Part shown: positions 13,201 to 25,200 of the stretch, in pieces
Position numbering within the stretch: position 1 is the stretch's first letter
Layout: each line of letters starts with the position of its first letter
Assembly (NCBI GenBank): GCA_964023205.1
Contig: OZ026845.1
Coordinates: 7,946,001-8,010,000, forward strand
Source: Lutraria lutraria
Taxonomy: Eukaryota; Mollusca; Bivalvia; Venerida; Mactridae
Reading direction: 5' to 3'
Length of the DNA stretch: 64,000 nucleotides
Position numbers and translations under genes: made by a program
Notes under the pieces: model-generated
Database searches by the model: none
Told to the model about the DNA's origin: nothing
The model's input: only the letters and a program-made list of their open reading frames with translations

Positions 13201-16200
13201 CTTTACAAACAAATGATTATAATATAAAACATTTTTAAATAGATTGGCTATAATATAACGTGTGAGTTCAGGTTTCCTAATACATCATACATTCACCAAG
13301 GATGTATGTCTACTAAAGTCTTAGTTTTTCTCAAGAACAAACAAGATGTATTTTTGAAAACACAATGAATGCCCCCATGACCTTGACCTGAAAATGCACA
13401 GGTCCTGTAGAAGTTGTCTTGAGGATCCGACATATGAAGTTTGATGATTGTAAGTGGAAGTGTTTTGATTTAATAGACAAGGTTAAAGTTTGGTACAAAC
13501 AAACAGACAGACAGACAGGCCAAGAGCAATACACAAATAATGACGCTTTCTTCGTGACTTGAACATTTCTGAGGCTGATTTCCATCACAAACCCTAAATC
13601 CAGCTTGAAATCGCAAGAGAAATAAATAAAAGTACAGGTAAACCACTAATACACATGTAATACAATAGTCTGGCCTTAAATAACTCTAGTATGACAATTT
13701 ACTCAAATTTTAATCTGCAGAGAAATACATAAATTTTCAGTGACACTAATCAAAGAGTTTTAAAACACTTAAAGGTAAAATTATTTAATATAACCAACTA
13801 AAAATCTAAACAAATTAATGTGTCCGAAATCATAATTTATATGAACCTCCCTGAATACATATGTCAATGTTAATCAAGTCAAATACCATTGTTGTCAAAT
13901 GATACGGAAAATTAGGGCCATAAAGGAAATACCAATGAAATTGAGATGGTAATAATTTGTTTGTTTGTCTTTCAAAACCAAGTAAAGTTGTCAACTTAAA
14001 GACACCTGTAGTTTAATCAATTTATGGAAGACAATTTTCACGGTCGTGATAATTTGAATTTCAATCATTTGAAGAGAACAGAGCATCTGGAACGAAGGTT
14101 TTAATGATCTATTTTCAAGCATCAGACAAATTAATCTTAAGGATTAATAACAATTCTGTCTGTTTACTAACATAATTCCATTACAACTGAATTTAAGACA
14201 AAAGTAGTCTCAGGCTTTCCGAGAAGAACTTTTAAATTTCCATCAGACAAAATTATTGTAAACAATAAATTATGTAAAGTCAACTTAAAAAGATGTCTTT
14301 TCACATTTTGTCAAGTCATCGCAATGTGTATGATGGCATTTTACACTTATTGATAGCATGAGATTGAGATACTACAGACAAATGACAGCAAATAAGAGGA
14401 CACACACACACATGAATACAGTGTGTCTCATAATATATGCTATTTATTCACTTATCTGATGTTTACAGTCCCATATGACAGCTATGGTCATTTCAGAGCC
14501 ACCACAGAGATAGGAGAGAATATACGGGAGAACCAGGCATTTATATCCTGAGAACCAGGCATTTATATCCTGAGAACCAGGCATTTATATCCTGAGAACC
14601 AGGCATTTATATCCCTACTCTTTTCTAACTGATTTTCCTGATTTTCTTTATAGTGCTCGGTACATGCCTTGCTCTTTTTTCCAGTGATTTTCTAGACACA
14701 GTACTTTGCTCGCCTGGTTATGTTTCACAGCATCATACATAGCCAGGCTGCCATCCCCATCCCAGCTGATGTAAAACCACTCATCAGACCATCTAGACAT
14801 TCTCATTCTCAAGCATTCCAGATTATCCCAACTTCTGTAGACTACCATAAGTATTCATTCTATCCCCATACCATTATACACTGGAATGCTCTCCCTCCAG
14901 GCATTGCCAACTTGCCAGGCCATCAGTTCAGTCAGGCTGTAAGCCAGATTGAACATATCTCACCATAAAACCACCTGCCCTGTTTTTAACCTATTTTTAA
15001 CCTTTTCTGATTTTCTTACTTTTATATGTCTTTACTTCCGTACCAATTTTTTACTAATTTCTCTTGTCGGTTGACGCATGCAAAGTCTAAGTCCCCGCGA
15101 GGGGTTTGACCTCAATGGAAGATAGATAGATAATTGGAATGGACACTGACAAAGTGTCCCTGAGAAATTCAAAAGGCGGAGCTGAGAACTGAATCCACAA
15201 TCTTTCGTTTAGTAGTCCTGCATGTGACCACTCAACCAACGAGCATCATTATTTGATACCATTCTGACAGCTAAATACTTCTGTACAAGCCAATTTTAAC
15301 ATTTCAAAAACACACTTCAAAAGATACATACAAATGTTTGTACTAAGAATTAAATGCTAGTAACTTATTTTTTCACAAAATAACACTACATGTACTTTCA
15401 GTTTTTACTACAGTTGTTCATTGTGACGTTCATTTTCCTCCAAAATGACGTTGAGTCCATGGTTTTAAGTTTTACATTGGTTTTGTATCTGCTGTCACAA
15501 ACAGATTCTGTCCTTTTAAATCTCCTAACTAGTCTAAGCATATGAAGCTTGGTAAATTACAATCTTTTGGACACATTGCATTGTTTGTGCAACAGTTCCC
15601 GGGTTTAATACTGTTTTTCAACAATTTTTGTATGTAAGTACAGCAGCCTTTTCATCTAACAAGTTTTCCTGGACTGTATTCTAACCAGTACTAACATACC
15701 TTCACACAAGGAACCAGCAACATCTCCACATGTGGAGGAATATTGACATTTTTGTAAAAATTTCATGGAAGTCTATGACCTGCTCATACCGGGAATCGAA
15801 CCTGCTGAATCGCCAGGTTACAAATCCAGCACACGAACCACTGAACCATGGTCGCAGCCCTTTCTATGTATAACTGAACAATTTGTGCACCTTCAATAGA
15901 TGAAGCCATTTTGGAAAGAACATTCTCAGAAATGAAGTCATGACGTGGACTTGACATTGAATTGAATTTTGACATTCTGATTCATAAAATAAATTTGTGA
16001 GTCTCACAATTCCATGGGTATTTTACTGAACTAAGTGTGTAAAAAATTGTAGCCTATATAATGAGTCTTTATGGTATAGCATATTATGAAACTCACAGTA
16101 AATCTTAGATATTAATGACAATATTTGGTACATAGAAAACATTATGACATCCGGACCAAATATTAGAGGTTATTATAATGACATTGTCTTCCTATTGATT

Positions 16201-19200
16201 AGTTCTGTGGATAAATTTCCATGACAACAATGATTTATAGATAAATATTATCTAATTCAATTCAGAATTACTTTAACAATTGAGAATTATCAATAATAGT
16301 GAAATTAGACAAGGGAGATAATTCTGTTAAAACTCAAATCACACAATGAAGTTACCTCCCTCAGTTTAATGCTATATTAGGCCTAAACATTTTTTTGTTT
16401 CTTACTACATGCTCATAAAAATCAGGGTAGGTAGCTTAGGGTAGTTGTTTTGTTTGCTCTTGAAGCATGGGGATAAAGAAAAAAAACTTCCCTTCAGATA
16501 TACCAGCGTACTAGGTTCAATAAATGTGTATTTCAAACTATTATACATGTATACACATTTACAGGTTTGTAGAGCCAAGCGCTTCAGGGTTTTTTCTCGG
16601 TATTTTGGGAATATGACCCATACCCTTGGGATTGGGAATTTTTGCAGTGTTTTAATCAAAATTGGGAAAAAACGTATTACTACAATTTTGCAATTTTCAA
16701 CTTATTCTACTTATTCTCCCACAGAACAGTAGTAGAATTAGGTTGGTATTTACTACCAATAAATGATGTTAATGAACTTATATAATTGAAAAAATTGAAC
16801 CCACAACCTTTCATTTAGTAGTCCAGCACATTACCACTCAATCCCTGATCACCCAAGGAATATAGGAGCTAGTGAATAAAAATATACATAAAAGGGAAGT
16901 AACTCACAGGTTCTTGAAGACCAGAGTTATTCTTCCCCAAAGACTCTCCTTCCTTCCATCCCATCTTCTGTAACAGTTTATGGCCAACATTACCCGATGA
17001 TATAGGTCTACAATATAAGAAAATAGACAAGAATATAGTGATTGCTTTAATGAAGTATGCCATCAACATAATATATACAGGGTCTGGAAATCATAACTTG
17101 TAAAAACCAGATTCAGAACATTTCAACAAAATTTCACCCTCTGAATTCATAACATTTAACCATCTGAATTTATAACATTTCAATATCACATTTATATTAA
17201 CATTTTATTATCACAATTCGTAACATTAACCCAGTAACATAACTTTCACTCCCTTTTGTATGAAAAGTCAATGCTCAATACAGGTGTTTTTTTCTAATTT
17301 TCATAAAAGACTATGAAGGAAGATTTTAATTTTTTTCAATTCAATTCCTCCACACACTTGATGTTTTGAAGAGTTAAGAATATAGTATGACTACCTACCT
17401 ATGGACGGACGCCGGAGCCTCATGTTTCTGACCTGGATTATCACTGCCCACAGTTTTACGTCTTTCTTCAGCTTTGTCCGAATAACTGGGATTATTAAAC
17501 ACTTCTTTGTTGTCCTCATAGGCTGAATTCTACAGAGAAAACATAAAAACAGTCAAACCTGTGAATAAAGGCCACCCTCAGGAAAAAGACAATATGTGGC
17601 CTTTATTGAGAGGTTGCCATTATTCAGAGGTCATTTTGTACAGTGATTTTGTACAATGACAGTTTTTTAAAGAATGGCCTTTATTCAAAATAGATCAAGA
17701 TATCCAGACATCCGAGAGACAGTCAATGTCACTTTATTTAGTATTTATTCACAATATTAGACACATTGAAACCTTCTCAACTTCTGTAAACCTGGCATTC
17801 CTTTGACATAAGGCTAGAAAAATAGTTATGTTTGTGATCATTCGACCTACCCTAATTTATGGCACCGACCATTTAGTAGGAAACGCTTGGGATGAATAAT
17901 ACCTTGCAAATTTACACAATGTATGTTATGAAAAAATAAGCTAAATACACCAATGACAAGACTTGTTCGTGTGACAGTTAACACAACTATTGTTTGTCTG
18001 TCCTAAAACAGACATATAAAGCATATTATAGAACTTTTTCATACACTACTCTTCAAGAAATCTCTCACCTTAAGTCCATATTTTTTCTTAATTTGTTTCA
18101 ATTCCAATTTTTTCTGTTTAAGTCTTTCTTCCTTAGAGAGCACTTTATATTCTGAAACAATAAATTCCAAACATCAAAACAGAACAAAAACTATGTTGTT
18201 TAGGTAAATCATCTTTCTTTTACCTGCTGTTAATGTCATACCAACAGCCAGGGGTTAACAGTGCAGGACATCCCCAGGTAGAACCTCTGCCTGTCCTGCA
18301 TTTAGGTAGCAAAATTCGAAATTTGCCTGGTCACTGCCAGGATTCTAACTAAAAAAATGAAGGGCTAGTGGTTACCAGTCAGAGATAATTACCACCTCAA
18401 CCAAGGAGGCCCCCACATGATTTATTGGATATAAATGAAACCCCAGAAAAGCACTCAGATATTTAGTCCAGTTACTGCTTATTTATATACTCTGTATAAA
18501 CAGTATAACATAAAGTTACATCTTTCACATACATTTTTTACTAATTTTTATATTTATTATTTGGGAGTTATCGAACGTGGGTGTAGTTAGTAACTTCAAC
18601 CACTCATAAACTGTAACTATGGTATGTTCACATGTAAATACATTGTGTGAACTGTAACTCTGAATAAAAGAATTGAATTGAAAACTGATATTTCACCTTA
18701 ATTTGGATACAAAAAGCAATAAGATATCACCAATTCAATTAAATAAAAGAACTCTTGCAGGTTATCTTTCTGCAGGGACATGATAAAATAACAAGGAATC
18801 AAACATAGGGAAATAGGACAACCTACCAGCTTGAGTTTGTTGAGATTTGACAGAAGCAAGAACAACGCCAGGTTCACACTGGTCACATGTGTCAGTACCT
18901 GAATGTATGTGACACAATAATACGGTACTTCCCACTTGTATGCTATCTCCATGGTTAATAACAAATGGTTCACTGGCTATCTTAGCCTGAAATATAATTA
19001 TAGTGGAGATATTAGAAATGAGATTGTCATCTCTAGTCACAACAGTGAACATCTGACAACAAGAGGTAGAAAAGGCATGTGCTTAAAACAAAATTGACCT
19101 AGCAGAAAACTCTTGAGTATTTCTACAAATAAGTAAAAAACATTTCCAAGATATTGAACACACCTGTTGTTGGTTATCACTTAACCCTTTTAAATATGAC

Positions 19201-22200
19201 CCTGACCCTTTTTTCACTGAGTTTATGCTGTATAACAATCAACAAACATGCGCTCTTTTTTCTACTTCTGGATATTTGTAGTCATCCCTCGTGTTAGACA
19301 GGTAATTCATTTGTACTTGTAAGAAAGTGATTGTGAGGTAAATTGCAAAGAAATGAGCATAGTAAAGAAATGATGAACTCACATTTTTCTTTCATCAAAT
19401 GAAATAATCACCAGGTAGAAATATAGCATTTTACCAAATTTATTATGGAAGAATCATGAACAAGTCCAGATACATGGGTTCCTGACATATAGCCCAGCCT
19501 TACCCATGAACTGTCAAATAATATTATATATACTTCATAAGCATATACTTATGTATTTGCAACATTTTGGAAATCTGAATTTTTCAGTAATTTACAGCGG
19601 CTTGTTCACTTAAACATTTTTTCTGGACAATGTTCTAACCAGTACTAACTTACACATCCACAAAGAACTGACAACGTCTCCACATGTGAAGGAAAATTGA
19701 CATAGTTGTAAAATTTTCATAGAAACGTATAGAAGGGTTTGACACACTGCGACTGGGAATCAAACGTATATTGCTGCATCACAAGTCCAGCGCACTAACC
19801 ACTGGACCACGGCCCCAATTATTTAGTTTGTTTAAGCAAATATTAATCACTATGACCATGTTTCAGAGTACAGAAGGATAGACTTTGTGACGTGCATTTA
19901 AAGACACAACACTTACAGGTGAAAGTCTTTGTTGGTTTAAAAACGTTCCATTTTGACTGGCTAGATCGATCATTTCATACTGTCCTGAATCTGTCTTATA
20001 GGAAATTTCTGCATGTGACTGAAAACATACAACACAGTAATATCCTTGTAATAAAATACAGTAAAACTTACAAAGAAAGAGAAGATATGTAGACTATGTA
20101 CAGTTGACCTTTATTCAGAGATTTATATGGTTTATTGTGAGGTTGTTCAATAGACAACAAAAGTTGAAGGCCAAAAATGATATTTACATTGTAGCTGATT
20201 CTAATTTTAAGTATAAACAAAATTTCCTACTATTGTAATAGTATATTTGACCCATTAGTACAAATTCTAAAGAATCCGAAGCTTTATTTTTGTAATTTTA
20301 AGAGACAAAATACCATTTTAAATGCCAAATGGAGTCATGAAATTTAATTTGTATCAATAAATGCATACAAAAAAAGGGTTCCCATTGAGCAGACTGTCGA
20401 TTCAGATTTCATGTAATTATATTTTTAAATAAACATAATATTAATAAGTTTTAAATAAAATTTACCAATCATCTCCTCCTCTAGGTACATGTAATGGTAT
20501 ATCATGTTGTACAATGTGATGGTCAATAAAAATTATTTCTTCATTCCATGAAAAATATTATATTTTGTTAATTGAACCTATACATTAAACACACACAAAG
20601 ATATGGGTATCGCAATACCTTGCTTATGTTGATGTCGGGAATATCAACGTCACAATTCTCTCGGCCGATTTTACCACCGGTACACGTTATCATGAAAAAT
20701 GCTCCAACCTGAAGAATGTCCGACTCTGTGACAATGATTCGTATACATGGTGGCCAACTGCTTGCCATCTCTGAAATATGAAGTTAATTGCAAATTCAAT
20801 ACGACTTGAACTGTTGCAAAAGACATACCAGCATACCCCACCCATTTACCCACTAATGTCATAATCCAGTCAAAGGGCCATAAATCTGCTCAAATGTTTT
20901 AGAACAAAATATGTTGTTTAAGCATATCAGCACACTATGTATAGTTACCCTGTAAACTGTGGGTTAAATAGATGCCAAGGTGTATGATGTCTGTCTGGTT
21001 AGCTCAGTGGTTAGAGCTTTGGTCTACAGCTTAAATTAGTACTGGTTAAGGCCTAAATGAAGTACAGGGAAACTGGTTAGGTTATCAACCATGATATAAT
21101 TGAAATAATGTTGTAAATGGTGTTAAATCTTAGTTAGTTACTTAGTTATATTTTTAGTCAAACCTGTGATCTAAGGCCAGCATTGAGAAAGATAATAATA
21201 AGACCTTTAAGGAAGCCTTTATTTGGAGGTCCTTTTGTTTTAAATAATCAATGACAGTGTTAAAAGAATGGCCTTTATTCACAGAATGGCCTTTATAAGG
21301 AAGTGGCCGCTAACACAGAGTTGACTGTACACGTATAAGTGCAGCAATCTCCCTTCAACAACAGCATGATTTTCCCCACTGTACAATTTAACTATTAATT
21401 TAACCTATCTAGAGCAACAACCTCTCAACAACAACATAATTTGCTACTGCCAAAGGGTGTTGCTTTGGAGAGGTTGCACTGTAATACAATGGTGAATTTT
21501 CAATAAAGTGTGTTGTGAGTGAAGTACATGTATATGGGATTTTGAAGTAAATGTATTTCATAATAAAAACCTTGACATCCTGGCTCCACAATATCAGGAC
21601 ACATGACATCTGTATCAGAAACCACATAATATTCCGAAGCATTTGATTCACTCCATGAAGTATCCAACTCTACAATGTCAGAATCACTTAGCTCACCAGA
21701 TTCTGTGTCAGAAATATCGCTAGATTTTCGTTTATGTTTTTTACTTCTTTTCTGATGCTTGTGATGCTTCTTCTTCTTATGTTTACTTTTGTGTCTATGA
21801 CTTGACTTCTTCCGTTTACCACTTCTTTCACCATTCTCAGATCTCTTAATCTTTCTTCCAGAACTGATTATTTCGTCATCATTCACATCCGAATCAGGTC
21901 CAGTTTTCAAACTTTCATCATTTTCACTATTTCCATTTGATATATCGACCACTGCCTTACCTTCAGATTGAGCTCTTACTTTTCTTCTGTTTGAATCTAT
22001 TTCTCTAAAGAGATTTTTAGCATTTGAGCTTCCAGCTTCTTCACTCACAGATCTTTTAAGCTGCTTAATTCTACCCGATTTCAATTTTAAAATGTTTCTA
22101 AAGCTTTCGACAGTGTTAAGTCCATCCTCATCAGATATATCATTCACTTCTTTGTCGATTTCTTCTGATGCTGCAACTCTTAAATCATCTCTTTTATGAT

Positions 22201-25200
22201 GATATTTTGAGCATTTCTTCTTTCTTTGACGTTCATTATGGTATTGTTTATTCCTAGGTGACCGTGACCTAGATGAAGATTCCGAAAGACTGCGTTCACT
22301 GTCAGTATGTCTTCTTTCTTTTTTTCTTCTGCTCTTCCTGTCTCTAGATCTATGTCTTTCTTTACTCAAACGTCTCTCAGGCTTTGATCTTTCATCACCA
22401 TTAGCCAGTCTTCGTTCACGTCTGTTTTTGAAAATCTGCAAAGGAAAAAATTCTTTAAACAAAATTGTCAGTGCTATTACCTAACGCATGTTGTCTTGCA
22501 TTTCTTGTCACAGGAGATATCAACATATCTTCAAATCCACTTAACACATCATTCATCATTTCTTCAGTCTTTCTGTCACTCTGGGAAAAAAGTTAAACAG
22601 AACTAAGAAGAAATCAAGGCAACTTAAAATGCATCAAAATTACAACTACTAAAAGTAACAAAATATTGACACAAAATTAATTATATAATCTATGGTCACA
22701 GAGATTAAAAAGAAAAGTAAGAAATTACTAACTTTTTAAAATGAATAATGACTCAAAAGAAGACAAACAATTTTTATGTCAATTGATTAAAAGAATCGTG
22801 AGCCACACTCAGTTCATAAACCGGTGACTCCATCATCAAGTCTCCATCATAAATAGTACTGTATTCTATTGACTCCTGACAGAGCAAACCATGTGAACTC
22901 CGATCGAAGGACCACTTCAATTTAAGATGCCACTACTGGTTGAATTTCCTTACAACCAGAATTACTATAATTATTATACTACTCAAAATTGCTTGTAAGG
23001 ATTGCTTCATAACTTAAATACTGTTGATATGATTTGATTAAAATTTGGTAATTCTGGCATCATATGCCGGTGCAAAAAATGAAACATATGATGTCCATTG
23101 AGGCATATCTGTACATAATGTATTTGTATGTACAGAATATTCAAAAATTGAGTAAACGATCCTTATCAAATTTTGAGTAGTATATTTACTTTTTTATCAG
23201 GAGTGTATTTCCTTCTTTCTTCTTTTTTTCTTGGACTTTTCCGTCTCACTTTTTCTGTAGTATTCTTAACTGAAGTTCTTTCCTGCACATTTGACTAAAA
23301 GGTAAGTACATGAATTTAAGGGGTGATCTGTAGTAACGCCTTGTACTACTTAAGGAAAGGACCTAGGTTCAGATCTTAGCATTGCCTATCAAGCCAAGTA
23401 CTGTGTTAAGAAAATCAAAGGAAACATGTGAGCCATGTATCCATGCTTCACACCGGGTACAATAAAGAACCAGGAAAAACAATTAAATATAAATGCTGGT
23501 TCTCCTATACCTTATCTCGTCTTCTGTCTAGGGTTGCTCTGAAATGACCATAGCTGTTGAATGGGCCGTTAAAAAGCAGATAAATATCTAAAATTCAACC
23601 CTTTATTTATATAGCACCATTTGAGCTGTATTATTTTTTAGATAAGATGCTTTCAAGAAACATTCCAGCGCATACAAATCCAATTACTTTAGTGATTTGT
23701 TTCTCCTAACAATAACTCTGATCACAAGAGCATCACATCAATGGCAGTAAAATGTTGACAATTTAAACAAAGATTAACAAATTTGACTGAACGAAATCAT
23801 AATTATGAATAATTTTAACACCAAATCAACAAAAATGATGACTCATAGATATTAGTTTTCTGTCACAAAAACAGCCAGGGTGATTTAGTGACTTATTTTA
23901 ATGGTGGAGGAAGACCACAGGCAAACACGGGGTAGTACCACCCACCTTCAGTAAGTAAGCTCGACTGGGAACATCAGGTGAAATGCATTAAATCAGACAA
24001 AATATTATCTTTTTTTAAACTATTTGTATAAAAGGATTCAGTTGCCATTGAAACAAAATATTTAAGAACATTATAATACAATGTAATTTCATTTAATAAT
24101 ATGCATTTATGAAAACCTGAGTGACTAAAATGCTTTTTTGAAGAAAACTAAAACAAGAGTGCCAGGTCACAAAATATGCCCGTCAAAGACCATAACTGGT
24201 TATCAAACTTGACTCAGATCTCATGGCCATAAACATTTACATCAAGTTTGGTGAGGATCCGAATAAAACTGTTTGAATTAGAGAGCGGACACAGTTGTGG
24301 ACGCCACCCTCCCGCCAACCCGACAACATGGATGTTCCCATAATACAACCCGTTTTTCAAACGGGCATATAAAAAGAGATTTTTAATACTAATTTCAACA
24401 TGTTACCATGGCAACTAAAAGAATACATTTATAAATATTGACACTATCAGTTTTTACAAACTGATCACATTTCATCCAATCAATAGATGAATATAGCATT
24501 TTTTCATTTCCTTGCAAAACATTCTTTGTGTTGCCATGGCAACACATTCAATCAAATACGATCAATAGTGAATATGTAATGCCATTTTGTACAGAATATG
24601 ACACAGAGCCATTTTGGCACTAAATGAACCTACCCCTTTGGTCGCAGATGGGATTCAAACACGAAGTGATGAGGGACTAGTGATTACTAGAACTTAACCA
24701 CTATAGCCCCTAGCTGCTTTGAAATGACCATAGCAGAGTAATGGGCTATTAAACAACAGATAAACTAGAGTCTCTTAACAAATCCTTGAACAAAGATATA
24801 ATTGCTTACCTGTGTTGACTGTTGAAGTTCAACTTGTGAATGAAATTCATAACTCCCACTATCATAGTCATAGTAATAATATGTACCAGTCTGAGGGTCG
24901 TAGAATAATGACTTGTTCTGTAAGTATAAACATCACATGTAAGATAGATTTATCACACTGGAAGCTCAATGGTGGAGTGGTAACGTGCTGGAGTATGGAA
25001 CAAATGATTGTAGGTTAAATGCAGGGCTCCCCCTTTGGAAGTTCTCAGGGAAGTTCTCAGGGAAGTTCTCAGTCTCCTGCCTCATAGATTCTAGAAAACT
25101 TGATATATCTAGTAAGATGATTTATTTTAACACAATCTCATCATGCTTCAATTTCAACAAAAATTGAATGGATTAAAGATAGTCATACTGATTTCAAAAA

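Larger units (their letters stand above)
7292..16907 (-). other. AGGF1 last intron, repeat-filled
   Basis: This 9.6-kb intron is larger than all other AGGF1 introns together would suggest. It holds MITE, SINE and LINE pieces listed separately, a minisatellite, a poly-T run near 10029-10046 and AT-rich DNA. I found no additional exon that fits the AGGF1 phase, and no independent gene. Confidence 0.7.

Noticed and set aside
14720..14968. Host gene of 82 codons
   Set aside because: The sequence is the C-terminus of a Jockey/CR1-type reverse transcriptase followed by a GATA tail; a LINE fragment.
21500..22462. Independent 320-codon basic protein gene
   Set aside because: It is the long AGGF1 exon read through its borders; clear acceptor and in-phase donor connect it to the OCRE and FHA exons.
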